Below, one piece after another: positions 33,629-42,939 of a stretch of 64,000 nucleotides of DNA (its first letter is position 1; every line of letters begins with the position of its first letter). Origin of the DNA: Lachnospiraceae bacterium. GTDB lineage: Bacteria; Bacillota; Clostridia; Lachnospirales; Lachnospiraceae. Below the pieces are notes generated by a model that was not told the origin of the DNA, ran no database searches, and saw only the letters and a program-made list of their open reading frames with translations. The position numbers and the translations under genes were made by a program. Location: assembly GCA_021770345.1 (NCBI GenBank), contig JAETRD010000013.1:96772-160771 (forward strand), written 5' to 3'.

Positions 33629-34969
33629 ATGAAATGGCAGGAATTATATGAACAGCGGACCATGACCGCCGAGGAAGCCATTAAGCTGATCCACTCCGGA
33701 GACCGCGTGATACTCAGTCACGCGGTCGGCATTCCGATTGCGATCACCGACGCGCTTGTCGCCCATAAAGAAGATTACAAAGATGTGGAAATCGTACAGC
33801 TCGTTCCGATGGGAAACGCAAAGTTCGCCGACCCCGAGGCAGAGGGACATTTCCGGTTAAACGCCCTGTTCCTCGGCGGATTCACAAAAGGAGCCGTAAA
33901 GGAAGGGCGGGCAGACTTTACTCCCTGCTGCTTCCATGAGGTTCCCGGCCTCTTTGACGAACTGCTCCCGGTTGACGTGGCGCTCATCCAGGTCTCCGAG
34001 CCTGACAGACACGGATATGTGAGCTGCGGGGTCTCGGTCGACTACACACTGCCCGCGGCAAAACGGGCAAAACGGGTGATTGCCCAGGTAAACAGCCAGA
34101 TGCCGCGGTGCCACGGGAATACCGTTTTGCATGTATCGGAAATCGACAGCTTTGTGCGGATTGACCATCCTGTCTTAGAGCTCGCACTTCCCAAAATCGG
34201 CGAGGTAGAAAAAGCCATCGGGGAAAACTGTGCAAAACTTATTCGGGACGGCGATACGCTGCAACTTGGAATCGGCGCGATACCGGATGCAGTGCTTTTA
34301 TTTTTAAAAGACAAAAAAGATCTCGGAATCCACTCGGAGATGATCTCCGACGGCGTGGTCGAACTGATCGAGCGCGGCGTGATCACCAACGCGCGAAAGA
34401 ATTTCCATCCGGGCAAGACCGTCGCAACCTTCCTGATGGGAACCAAACGTCTGTATGACTATGCCAACGACAATCCGGGGCTCAACCTGTTCCCGGTGGA
34501 TTATGTCAACGACCCGTATGTGATTGCCAAAAATGACAATCTCGTATCGATCAACTCCTGCGTGCAGGCAGACCTGATGGGACAGGTTGCTTCCGAGAGC
34601 ATCGGACTCACCCAGATTTCCGGCATAGGCGGACAGGTTGATTTCGTCAGAGGCGCAAGGCTGAGCAAAGGCGGACGCTCCATCATCGCAATCGCATCCA
34701 CCACGGCGGACAAAAAGGTCTCCAAAATCGTCCCTCTCCTGAACGAGGGAGCGGCGGTCACGACCTCCCGGACAGATGTGGACTATATCGTGACAGAGTA
34801 CGGGATTGCGCATCTTCGGGGCAAGACGCTGCGCGACCGCGCAAAAGCGCTGATCGCAATCGCGCACCCGAATTTCCGTCCGGAACTGATACAGGAATTT
34901 GAAAAACGGTTTCACTGCACTTATCAGAGTGAAAACAGGAGTCCGCTCTGCGGCAAAAGGGAACTATAA
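33629..34969 (+). CDS. abfT: 4-Hydroxybutyrate CoA-transferase
   Basis: 446 residues, acetyl-CoA hydrolase/transferase family. Catalytic Glu237 in GIHSEMISDG and the C-terminal motif GIGGQVDFVRGA are present. It transfers CoA from acetyl-CoA to 4-hydroxybutyrate, feeding the dehydratase encoded just upstream. ATG at 33629 with AGGAGGTGGAACCA upstream. Its stop overlaps the next start (TAATG). Confidence 0.9.
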   Translation: MKWQELYEQRTMTAEEAIKLIHSGDRVILSHAVGIPIAITDALVAHKEDYKDVEIVQLVPMGNAKFADPEAEGHFRLNALFLGGFTKGAVKEGRADFTPCCFHEVPGLFDELLPVDVALIQVSEPDRHGYVSCGVSVDYTLPAAKRAKRVIAQVNSQMPRCHGNTVLHVSEIDSFVRIDHPVLELALPKIGEVEKAIGENCAKLIRDGDTLQLGIGAIPDAVLLFLKDKKDLGIHSEMISDGVVELIERGVITNARKNFHPGKTVATFLMGTKRLYDYANDNPGLNLFPVDYVNDPYVIAKNDNLVSINSCVQADLMGQVASESIGLTQISGIGGQVDFVRGARLSKGGRSIIAIASTTADKKVSKIVPLLNEGAAVTTSRTDVDYIVTEYGIAHLRGKTLRDRAKALIAIAHPNFRPELIQEFEKRFHCTYQSENRSPLCGKREL

Positions 34970-35283
34970 TGGAAAAAACAGAACAAAACGTGGAAACAGT
35001 CCTGGAACAATATGTGCGCCCCGCTCTGCGGGAACACGGAGGAAATGTACAGCTTGCCTGCATCAAAAACGGGATTGCCTATGTGCGGCTGACCGGACAC
35101 TGCAGCGGCTGTCCGTCCGCAAAATACACGCTGGAGAGCATCGTGAAAGAACAGGTAACCGCACACTGTGACGCGGTATGCGACGTAAAACTGCAGGAGG
35201 AGGTCAGTCCGGAACTGTACGAATTTGCCAGGACGATTTTAACAAAAAAGAACGGGAAGGAAACAAAAAGAGAAGCGTTTTAA
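34969..35283 (+). CDS. NifU C-terminal-domain-like Fe-S protein
   Basis: 104 residues. A NifU-like fold with the CxxC at C45/C48 (TGHCSGCPSAKYTLESIVKE). Such proteins carry or transfer Fe-S clusters. It is translationally coupled to abfT (TAATG overlap) and sits two genes from the 4Fe-4S dehydratase, so a dedicated role in maturing AbfD is plausible but not shown. Confidence 0.82.
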   Translation: MEKTEQNVETVLEQYVRPALREHGGNVQLACIKNGIAYVRLTGHCSGCPSAKYTLESIVKEQVTAHCDAVCDVKLQEEVSPELYEFARTILTKKNGKETKREAF

Positions 35284-35306
35284 TCAGGAAAAGGGGGAAC
35301 TTACAA

Positions 35307-36305
35307 ATGGATGAAAAAACAATTTGGAGAGATATCACAGACCCGCGCCGCGCGGATACCACAGACGATCTGGAGGCAGGCTTAAAAGAGCCGGAATTTG
35401 AAAATCTTAAAATTCCGGAGCATCTGGGCCCGGTGCAGCTTGTCATCGACGACCACAAACTCAAGCGCTATGCGTTTGAAGTGGATGAATATTCGCCCTG
35501 GAATCTGACAGAGAGCCCGTTTTACGGCGGAACCCGCATCGGACAGGCCGGTCTTCTGGTAAACGATCTGGTACAGCTGTTTACGACTGTGTACCGGCCG
35601 AGCCACGTGATCGGACTGCACACCGAAGAACAGATCTGGTTTGAAAATCCGGCCCGCATCGACGAGACTGTGACGCTCGAAGGGGAATATGTGGAATCCT
35701 ATGTGCTGCGCGGACAGGGCTATGTCGTGATGGAAGCCAGCGCAAAAGGCGCGGACGGCCGCACGATCATCCGTCACCGCGGCGTGGAAATCTTAAAGAC
35801 GATTCCCGGCGATATCAGCGGCCGTGCGTCCGCGACGCCGGAAAAGCGCGTGAGCGGCACGGTTGCGCCGGATGCGCGTCATCTCGTGCATGTGACGGAC
35901 GATATCAGGCCCGGGGACGCTGTAGCTCCGATGAAAAAATGCATTACCGCGGAGCAGGCCGCCGTCTACTCGCGCGTCGGAGAATTTATCACCAATATCC
36001 ACAATAACAGGGAGATGGCCCGCAAGGGAAATCTGAATATCCCGATCGTCCAGGGCGCGCAGATGTTCTGTACGCTCACGCATATGCTCAGCACATTTTT
36101 CGGCAAAGCATTTTTTACAGACGGTTGGCTGCGCACCAAATTTATCGCTACGGTAAAAGTATTTGAGCCGATTACGCTAAACGGTGCCGTGACGGAAGTG
36201 GAAACGCTCGCAGACGGCAGGAAAAAAGTGACGTTAGAAGTCTGGATCCGGCGCGGCAGCGACGACAGACTGGCTGTGATCGGCTGGGCAAGCTGTATCC
36301 TGTGA
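35307..36305 (+). CDS. MaoC-like double hot-dog protein, second copy
   Basis: 332 residues. Related to the protein at 25379-26320 (shared pattern HTEEQIWFENPA...GEYVESYVLRGQGY). The active-site region reads AFEVDEYSPWNLTESPFYGG: Asp kept, but Asn-Pro is Ser-Pro and the catalytic His position is Asn. It could be a hydratase with altered chemistry or a binding partner of the first copy. AAAAGGGGGAACTTACAA precedes the ATG at 35307; the frame is open earlier. Confidence 0.72.
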   Translation: MDEKTIWRDITDPRRADTTDDLEAGLKEPEFENLKIPEHLGPVQLVIDDHKLKRYAFEVDEYSPWNLTESPFYGGTRIGQAGLLVNDLVQLFTTVYRPSHVIGLHTEEQIWFENPARIDETVTLEGEYVESYVLRGQGYVVMEASAKGADGRTIIRHRGVEILKTIPGDISGRASATPEKRVSGTVAPDARHLVHVTDDIRPGDAVAPMKKCITAEQAAVYSRVGEFITNIHNNREMARKGNLNIPIVQGAQMFCTLTHMLSTFFGKAFFTDGWLRTKFIATVKVFEPITLNGAVTEVETLADGRKKVTLEVWIRRGSDDRLAVIGWASCIL

Positions 36306-36350
36306 GCCTGTTTTCCGACCGGCTCTGCGCGATCGTAGAAAGGAGTCCCC

Positions 36351-37187
36351 ATGAAGCATAAAAAACTGGCGACGGCAACGCAGGCCGCCGCCCTGATCCC
36401 GGACGGCAGCAGCCTCCTTCTGTTCGACGGCTACGAGCCGATGAGTCTCATACGCGAGCTGCTGCGACAAAACAGAAGACGCCTTACTCTGTACTCCTGC
36501 GGTCCGGCTTTTGCCGCCTCCCTGCTGGCCGCCTGCGGCGCCGCAGATCATATCCTCGCAGGATGCGATTCCGAGTCCTGTTTTATTCCGGGTGCGCTGC
36601 ATGTGAGCAGAGCCATTCTGAACGCACAGCTGGCCGCCGCCGTAAACGGAGGCGATCACGCGTCGGTGGCGGTGCCGGAGCGGCTCCTGGCAAAAGCGCC
36701 AAAGCTCTACCGCGAAATTCCCGGCATTTTCGACACAGGCACGCAGACTGCAGCGGCTGCCCTGCACCCGGATGTCGCCGTCGTGCACGCCGCGCGCGCT
36801 GATTTTTACGGAAATATACAGCTGGACCCTTCCGCGGATATGCGCGATGCCGACACGCTCCGTCTGGCTGCTGCCGCAAAAACTGTCATCGTCTCCGCGG
36901 AGCAGATCGTCTCCGACGATGCAATCCGGATGAACGCCCTGCGCGGCCTGTTTGACCCCAACGCTGTAACCTGTGTGGTGGAGGCGCCCTACGGGGCGCA
37001 TCCGACTGCATTTGCCACCCGTTACCGCGCGGATGAAGAATTGCTCAGAGAATATGAAGCGCAGGAAGACTCCGCCGCATTCGCACGGCAGCATCTTCTC
37101 TCTTCTCCGGACCAGGACAGCTATCTGGCCGGTCTCGGCTTTGAGCGTCTGATTTCACTTACCACCAATCGGAGGGGAGAAAATTGA
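36351..37187 (+). CDS. Orphan CoA-transferase alpha-subunit-like protein
   Basis: 278 residues, GctA-like but divergent and without an adjacent beta subunit of its own. It keeps the N-terminal LIPDGSSLLLFDGYEP, the central VAVVHAARADFYGNIQL and the C-terminal VEAPYGAHPTAFATRY motifs. Higher Ala content than its paralogues. It might pair with either beta subunit (30135 or 38199), perhaps replacing the broken alpha subunit at 29247. AGAAAGGAGTCCCC precedes the ATG. Confidence 0.72.
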   Translation: MKHKKLATATQAAALIPDGSSLLLFDGYEPMSLIRELLRQNRRRLTLYSCGPAFAASLLAACGAADHILAGCDSESCFIPGALHVSRAILNAQLAAAVNGGDHASVAVPERLLAKAPKLYREIPGIFDTGTQTAAAALHPDVAVVHAARADFYGNIQLDPSADMRDADTLRLAAAAKTVIVSAEQIVSDDAIRMNALRGLFDPNAVTCVVEAPYGAHPTAFATRYRADEELLREYEAQEDSAAFARQHLLSSPDQDSYLAGLGFERLISLTTNRRGEN

Positions 37188-37234
37188 AAATTAAAATTTT
37201 CAATCCCAAGTTTGTGCGCACACGCACAAACTTG
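37184..37234. promoter_or_regulatory. Two consecutive perfect hairpins in the operon
   Basis: TTGAAAATT-AA-AATTTTCAA (37184-37203, overlapping the stop codon) and CAAGTTTGTGCG-CACA-CGCACAAACTTG (37207-37234). The second has a 12-bp perfect stem. Neither has a T-run on the plus strand. They lie between the orphan alpha subunit and the second CoA-transferase pair and could be an RNA-processing or regulatory site. Confidence 0.65.
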
Positions 37235-37269
37235 ATATGCACAAAAACATGTGCGCATGGAGGAGAAAT

Positions 37270-38202
37270 ATGACAACATCCAACAAAAAACTGATCTCTC
37301 TGAAAGAGGCCGCGGCGCTTGTGCCGGACGGCGCAAATATCAGCTTCGGCGGCTTTGCGGAGACAAACAATCCCTTAAGTTTTGTCCGTGAGATGATCCG
37401 CGCCGGCAAAAAGCACCTGGAGATCTCCGGCATGGGCGACGCCCAGTCCGTCGAGCTGCTCTGCGGCGCAGGCGCCGTCGACCTTGTCCGCGTCTCGAAC
37501 TATATGGCAAAAAACGGGCGCTGCCCCAACTTCTGCCGCTGCGTCGAGCAGGGCGCGATTCAGACGGAAGACTACAGCCATTTCGGCATCACAAACCGCT
37601 TTTTTGCGGCTGCGATGGGCATCCCCTTCATGCCGGTAAAAGTCATGATCGGTTCCGATCTGTGTGAGATACAAAATTTTGACAACGGCAGCAAAGTGAT
37701 GGAATTTGACGACCCGTTTTCCGGCGAGCGGTGCGGGATCGTGCCAAAGCTTTCGCCGGATTTTGCCGTCATCCATGTAGCGCGCGCCGACGCGGAGGGC
37801 AACTGCCAGCTTTACGGCATCACCTCCTCGATTGAGATCATCGCCCGCGCGGCAAAAAATGTCATTGTGACCGCGGAAGAGATTGTTGACACAGAAGAAA
37901 TCCGGCGGACAAACCAGTTTACCGTCCTGCCCTCCTTCTTTGTGGATCATGTCGTGCACTGCCCCTTCGGCGCTTACCCCGGAGGCGTTTTTACCTATTA
38001 CGACTACGATCTGGAACATCTGGATCTCATTACCCGCTCCGGCAAAAGCCCCGAAACCATGACCGCCTATTTCGACGAGTGGGTTTACGGGACAGAAACC
38101 GAAGCCGCCTTTTTTGACAAAGTCGGCGTCCGCCGCCTGATGGACCTGCGCGCAGACCCTTACAGCGGCGTAAGCTTACGGAACAGGAGGCAATTTCTAT
38201 GA
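37270..38202 (+). CDS. Glutaconate-CoA-transferase-like alpha subunit
   Basis: 310 residues, intact GctA-like: AAALVPDGANISFGGFAETNNPLSF, AVIHVARADAEGNCQL, VTAEEIVDTEEIRRT and HCPFGAYPGGVFTYYDYD. Forms a heteromeric CoA-transferase with the gene that overlaps its end (ATGA). ATG at 37270 is chosen for GGAGGAGAAAT. The acid substrate is unknown. Confidence 0.87.
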   Translation: MTTSNKKLISLKEAAALVPDGANISFGGFAETNNPLSFVREMIRAGKKHLEISGMGDAQSVELLCGAGAVDLVRVSNYMAKNGRCPNFCRCVEQGAIQTEDYSHFGITNRFFAAAMGIPFMPVKVMIGSDLCEIQNFDNGSKVMEFDDPFSGERCGIVPKLSPDFAVIHVARADAEGNCQLYGITSSIEIIARAAKNVIVTAEEIVDTEEIRRTNQFTVLPSFFVDHVVHCPFGAYPGGVFTYYDYDLEHLDLITRSGKSPETMTAYFDEWVYGTETEAAFFDKVGVRRLMDLRADPYSGVSLRNRRQFL

Positions 38203-38960
38203 GTTGGACAAAAGACGAGCTTATGATCGCAGCAGCCGCAGAAGTGATCGAAAACCGCGATATTGCGCTGGTCGGCATCGGCCTGCCCGTGATGGCGGCC
38301 ATGTTTGCCAAGCACACCACCGCCCCCGACCTGAAACTGATCTACGAGTCCGGCGCAATCGATGCCCTGCCGAAAGACCTTCCGCAGGGACCGGGAGACT
38401 TTCCGCTGCTGCGCACCTCCACGATGACGACCTCACTGTTTGACGCGCTGGGCTATGTACAGCGGGGCAAAGTGGATATCGCGTTCCTCGGCGCTGCCGA
38501 GATCGATCAGTACGGCAACTTAAACGCCACGGTAATCGGCGACTACATGCGCCCCGACTGCCGTCTCCCGGGCAGCGGCGGGGCAAACGACATGGGTTCG
38601 AGCGCGCGCAAGATTGTCGTAATCACCCGCCACCTGCGGCGCAAGTTCCCGGCACGCGTCTCCTATATCACGACGCCGGGATTCCTCTCGGGTCCCGGCG
38701 CGCGGGAGCGCCACGGCCTCGGTGGCGAAGGCCCTGTGCGCGTCGTGACGGACCTGGGCGTATTCGGTTTTGACGATGAGACAAAACGCATGCGGATTCT
38801 CTCCATCCATCCGGGCACATCAAAGCAGGAAATTATCGACAATACACAATTTGAAATTCTCGGAATGGACGCAGACATCCCGGTGACCGCCGAACGGAGC
38901 GAAGAACTTCACCGGCTGCTGCAAAGTCTCGACCCGCAGCATATTTATATCAAAAATTAA
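38199..38960 (+). CDS. Glutaconate-CoA-transferase-like beta subunit
   Basis: 253 residues, GctB-like. Catalytic Glu50 in IYESGAIDALP. Further motifs: VDIAFLGAAEIDQYGNLNAT, GSGGANDMGSSARK, and GVFGFDDETKRM. Overlaps the alpha subunit by 4 nt. With Glu50 present this pair is expected to be the functional one of the two. Confidence 0.88.
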   Translation: MSWTKDELMIAAAAEVIENRDIALVGIGLPVMAAMFAKHTTAPDLKLIYESGAIDALPKDLPQGPGDFPLLRTSTMTTSLFDALGYVQRGKVDIAFLGAAEIDQYGNLNATVIGDYMRPDCRLPGSGGANDMGSSARKIVVITRHLRRKFPARVSYITTPGFLSGPGARERHGLGGEGPVRVVTDLGVFGFDDETKRMRILSIHPGTSKQEIIDNTQFEILGMDADIPVTAERSEELHRLLQSLDPQHIYIKN

Positions 38961-39003
38961 ATACGCAATCTCAAATTTATCATTCATAAAGGAGGACACA
39001 CAA

Positions 39004-40200
39004 ATGAAAGCATTGGAAGGAATAAAAGTAATCGACCTTACCCGCGTGGTCTCAGGCCCCCACTGTACGATGATTCTCGGCGACTTCGGCGCCGACGTCA
39101 TCAAGATCGAAAAACCCGGCACAGGCGATATCGGCCGCGGCTACGCACCCTTCTACGAGGGCGAGGCCACTTATTTTATGACGCACAACCGCAACAAGCG
39201 CAGCCTTTCCCTGAACACGCGCCGCCCGGAAGCCAAAGAGATTTTAAAGAAGCTCATCAAGGATGCGGATGTTCTTGTGGAAAATTTTAAGGCCGGCACA
39301 CTCGAAGAGATGGGCCTTGCCCCCGAGACGCTTCTTGAATTAAACCCGCGTCTTATCATCACGCGCATTTCCGGTTTCGGTCAGGACGGCCCCTACTCCG
39401 ATCAGGTGTGCTATGACGCCGTCGCCCAGGCGATGAGCGGGCTTATGGCGATCACCGGCGAGCCTGACGAAAAGGGCGGCCACCCCACGATGATCGGAAG
39501 CTATATGGTAGATTTCGTCAGCGGCATCTACGGCGCACTCGGCACAATGGCCGCGCTCTCGGCCCGCGAAAAGACAGGGAAGGGCCAGGTGGTTGACATC
39601 GCAATGTTTGACACCGCATGCTCCCTGACCCACTCGGCCATCATCAATTATTATCTGCTCGGCCAGGTGGCGCAGCGCAACGGAAATCAGGACCGCGCGG
39701 CATGGCCGGCAAACTTCTACCCGACCAAAGACGGCGAACTCGTCTACATCCACTGCGGGCTGGACAACACATTTGCCCGCATGTTAAAGGTGCTCGGCCG
39801 CGAGGATCTGTTGGAAAATCCCGAGTACAGTACGCTTGCAGGACGCACCAACCACATCGACGAGTGCGACGCCATGATCACCGAGTGGACCAGACAGCAC
39901 ACGCTCGCCGAGATCCTCCCGGTCTGCAAGGAGAACGCATTCCCCTGCGCAAAGGTAAATTCCATCGAGGATATGGTAAAGGATCCGCAGCTTATCCACC
40001 GCAAAATGATCCGCGAGGTAAACGACAACAAATTCGGCCCCGTGACCATGAGCGGCCCCGTTGTCAAAATGTCCGATACAAACCCCGATGTCTACTGCAC
40101 GGCGCCGCGCCTCGGCGAACACAACAGAGAAATTCTCGGCAGTATCCTCGGATTCAGTGACGATGAGATTGCAGCTTTAGAGGCTGACGGAGTAATCTAG
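39004..40200 (+). CDS. CaiB/BaiF (class III) CoA-transferase
   Basis: 398 residues, whole-length family III fold. Catalytic Asp170 (MVDFVSGIYGALG) is present. N-terminal VIDLTRVVSGPHCTMILGDFGADVIKIEKP is the family hallmark. It exchanges CoA between acids by an anhydride mechanism. GGAGGACACACAA precedes the ATG. The third CoA-transferase type in this operon. Confidence 0.9.
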   Translation: MKALEGIKVIDLTRVVSGPHCTMILGDFGADVIKIEKPGTGDIGRGYAPFYEGEATYFMTHNRNKRSLSLNTRRPEAKEILKKLIKDADVLVENFKAGTLEEMGLAPETLLELNPRLIITRISGFGQDGPYSDQVCYDAVAQAMSGLMAITGEPDEKGGHPTMIGSYMVDFVSGIYGALGTMAALSAREKTGKGQVVDIAMFDTACSLTHSAIINYYLLGQVAQRNGNQDRAAWPANFYPTKDGELVYIHCGLDNTFARMLKVLGREDLLENPEYSTLAGRTNHIDECDAMITEWTRQHTLAEILPVCKENAFPCAKVNSIEDMVKDPQLIHRKMIREVNDNKFGPVTMSGPVVKMSDTNPDVYCTAPRLGEHNREILGSILGFSDDEIAALEADGVI

Positions 40201-40215
40201 GAGGCGGCTGCCGCG

Positions 40216-41421
40216 ATGAATGATAAATTACTTTCCAAAATTAACACGCATTACATCATCCTGCAGAGCCTGTACTGGATGGGATATGCCACCGTGTGGG
40301 CTTCCCGCTCGGTGGTCTTACTCTACAAGGGCTGTACAAACGCTCAGGCCGGCGCCATTTCCGCGGCTTCCCTGCTGTCTGCCGCTTTTGTCTTCCAGCC
40401 CGCGATGTCCTCCCTGGCAGACCGCAACCCGCGATTTTCGAGCCGCCGGTTTTCCATGGCTTTGTGCGTTGCCGCGTCATGCGCCTCTCTTGTCATGTGG
40501 AGTGACGCCTGCCCCCTGCCGCTTTTTGCGGTACTCTATATTTTAATTGGCGTCTGCCTGGTGGGACTCGCCCCCTTCTTAAATTCCATGTCGATGGCTC
40601 TGGTCCTCGACGGGATTCCCGTGGATTACGGCCTCGGGCGGGGTGTGGGTTCCGGCTTCTACGCCGTGGGAGCGCTCGCTATGGGCTTTCTTCTGGAGGG
40701 ATTTCGCGCGACTGTCATTTTCCCTCTGTTTTCGGCAATTTTTTTCCTGCTGTGCTTCGCCTCATTTCTCTTCCGCTACGGAAGCGATGCGGGCGGCACG
40801 CGGCTGCCGGAACCAAATCCGGCGGCCGAAAGACAAGACAAAGCGCTCGGCAATCTGGCCCTGCTCAGACGCTACCCGGCTTTCACCTGTCTGATCGCAG
40901 GATATGCTCTGATGTTCTCGAGCCACGGCGTCACCTGCACTTATATGATCCACATCACGGAACGCGCAGGCGGCGGCAAATCCGCGATGGGAATCGCCCT
41001 GGCGATCGGGGCTCTCGTGGAAGTACCGGCCATGATGCTCTTTAATCGGCTGCGCGAAAAGACTTCGCTGAAATTTATTTTCGGACTCACGGTTTTCGGC
41101 TTTTTTATCCGAAATCTGTTATTTTTACTCGCGCCGTCTATGACTGTCGTCTACATCACCGTATTTTTACAGTTCCTGGAGTGCGGTATCTCGATTCCCG
41201 CCACCGTCTATTATGTCGCGCAGAATATAGACAAAGCCAACCAGGTAAAAGGACAGTCGCTGCTCCACCTGACTTCCAACGGCATCGGCTCGGCCATGGG
41301 CACGTTAATCGCCGGCCGCCTGCTTGATGCCGCAGGCGTACATGAAATGCTGATTTTTACCATCTGCTGTTCCGTCGCAGGCGGACTGATCGTGATTGCC
41401 GCAACCCGGAAAGACACATAA
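40216..41421 (+). CDS. MFS transporter
   Basis: 401 residues, about 12 transmembrane helices, similar in layout to MFS_1-like carriers of the HcaT/3-phenylpropionate type. An Arg/Asp motif follows helix 2 (SSLADRNPRFSSRRF). Probably imports or exports an organic acid of the pathway. GGAGGCGGCTGCCGCG precedes the ATG, 15 nt after the CaiB stop. Confidence 0.8.
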   Translation: MNDKLLSKINTHYIILQSLYWMGYATVWASRSVVLLYKGCTNAQAGAISAASLLSAAFVFQPAMSSLADRNPRFSSRRFSMALCVAASCASLVMWSDACPLPLFAVLYILIGVCLVGLAPFLNSMSMALVLDGIPVDYGLGRGVGSGFYAVGALAMGFLLEGFRATVIFPLFSAIFFLLCFASFLFRYGSDAGGTRLPEPNPAAERQDKALGNLALLRRYPAFTCLIAGYALMFSSHGVTCTYMIHITERAGGGKSAMGIALAIGALVEVPAMMLFNRLREKTSLKFIFGLTVFGFFIRNLLFLLAPSMTVVYITVFLQFLECGISIPATVYYVAQNIDKANQVKGQSLLHLTSNGIGSAMGTLIAGRLLDAAGVHEMLIFTICCSVAGGLIVIAATRKDT

Positions 41422-41437
41422 AAAAGAGGATACCAGT

Positions 41438-42880
41438 ATGAATTTATATTTGATTATCGACATCGGAACCAGTTCTCTGCGCACCGCGCTCTTATACGGC
41501 GACCGCACCGTCGTAGATTCCCGCGTGTGGAAACGCTCGGCCCCGGTATGTTTTGACGCGGAAAAGGAATGGGAGCAGATTGCGGAAATGATAGGCTCCC
41601 TCACGAAAAATCACCCCGATATCCACGGAATCGCCGTTTCCTCCCTGCTCGGCTGGGTCGGCGTCGACGCCGACGGTCATGCGATCACACCCTGCTACAC
41701 CTACATGCATCAGGAACCGGAATTTTATCGGCGCTATACCGCAGACACTTCTGCAGAACGCATATACGCCGTCTGCAGACGCAGGGCCGCGCCGGAGCAG
41801 CCGGCCTTTAAGCTTCGCCGCATCCGCGCGCAGGAGCCGCAGCTTTATCGAAAACTTGCATGCTTTATGTCTCTCAAAGACTTTATCAATCTAAAACTGA
41901 CCGGAAAACCTGCGACCGACCACACCAGCGCCAGCTATACCCTGCTCTACGACGTCGCGGGAAAATGCTGGAGCGACGAATGCCTTGCGCGGATGGAGCT
42001 TGATGATTCCCGTCTTCCCGATTTAAAATACCCCTGGGAGATTTTAGCGCCCCTGCGCCCCGCGCTCTGTCAGAAATTCGACATCAGACAGGGCTGTCCC
42101 GTGGCAGTCGGCACGGTGGACGGCTCCTGCGGCATCTTAGGTGCAGGCGGCACCACGTCCGGCACCTTCGTAAATGTGATGGGAACCACGGACACCTGTT
42201 TTCTCGTCTGCGACAGGCTGCCCGACGACCCGTCCGGCAGTCTCGTCATCAATCCCCACGCCGTCCCCGGATTTTATCTGGCCGGCGGGCCGATGGGCAT
42301 GTACGGCGGCAGTCTCGAGTGGATGTTAAAGCGCCTGATGTTTGAGTCAAAGGATTTGCGGCAGATGAATGACCTCGCCGCCGCTCTCCCGGCCGGCTCC
42401 TGCGGCGTTATGGCCTTCCCGACGCTGGCCGGCGAGCGCACGCCCTTCTGGAACTCCGATCTGTGCGGCACTTTTCTGGGACTGCGGCACGCGCACGGGA
42501 GCGAGCACCTGTTCCGCGCCGCGCTTGAGGCGAACTGCTATGCCGTCCGCAGAATCTGCGATTTACTGGAAGACTGCGGCCTCTCCGTCACAAACGTGCT
42601 TGCATCCGGCGGCGGGTCGCAGAGCGATCTGTGGCTGCAGCTGAAGGCCGACATCCTCGGATTTCCGGTCTCCCGCTCTCTGGCAAAGGAAGCCACCCTG
42701 GAGGGGGCCTGCCGTCTTGCCCGGATGGCGGCAGGCGATACGGACACAGAAATTTCGCCGCCCGAAACCGCCGCGACATTCGACGTGCGTGTGGAAGAAG
42801 CCCTGCAATATGACAGGTTGTACGCGGACTACCTGCGGGTTCACGATAAACTGGCCGAACTGTACCCGCTGCACCGCTAG
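41438..42880 (+). CDS. FGGY-family carbohydrate kinase
   Basis: 480 residues. FGGY_N begins LIIDIGTSSLRTALL and contains VSSLLGWVGVD; FGGY_C has GAGGTTSGTFVNVMGTTD and the ATP-site LASGGGSQSDLWLQLKADILG. Family members phosphorylate sugars, polyols or related hydroxy compounds. Its presence at the end of a CoA-dependent acid pathway is unusual and hints at a polyol or sugar-acid substrate. AAGAGGATACCAGT precedes the ATG. Confidence 0.85.
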   Translation: MNLYLIIDIGTSSLRTALLYGDRTVVDSRVWKRSAPVCFDAEKEWEQIAEMIGSLTKNHPDIHGIAVSSLLGWVGVDADGHAITPCYTYMHQEPEFYRRYTADTSAERIYAVCRRRAAPEQPAFKLRRIRAQEPQLYRKLACFMSLKDFINLKLTGKPATDHTSASYTLLYDVAGKCWSDECLARMELDDSRLPDLKYPWEILAPLRPALCQKFDIRQGCPVAVGTVDGSCGILGAGGTTSGTFVNVMGTTDTCFLVCDRLPDDPSGSLVINPHAVPGFYLAGGPMGMYGGSLEWMLKRLMFESKDLRQMNDLAAALPAGSCGVMAFPTLAGERTPFWNSDLCGTFLGLRHAHGSEHLFRAALEANCYAVRRICDLLEDCGLSVTNVLASGGGSQSDLWLQLKADILGFPVSRSLAKEATLEGACRLARMAAGDTDTEISPPETAATFDVRVEEALQYDRLYADYLRVHDKLAELYPLHR

Positions 42881-42893
42881 CGCACCAAAAAAG

Positions 42894-42939
42894 AGCGCTG
42901 CGTTCAGATGCACAGGCATCTGAACGCAGCGCTTTATTT
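42894..42939 (+). terminator. Strong terminator ending the catabolic operon
   Basis: A perfect 18-bp stem (AGCGCTGCGTTCAGATGC, loop ACAG, and its complement) followed by TTATTT, 13 nt after the kinase stop. Confidence 0.9.
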
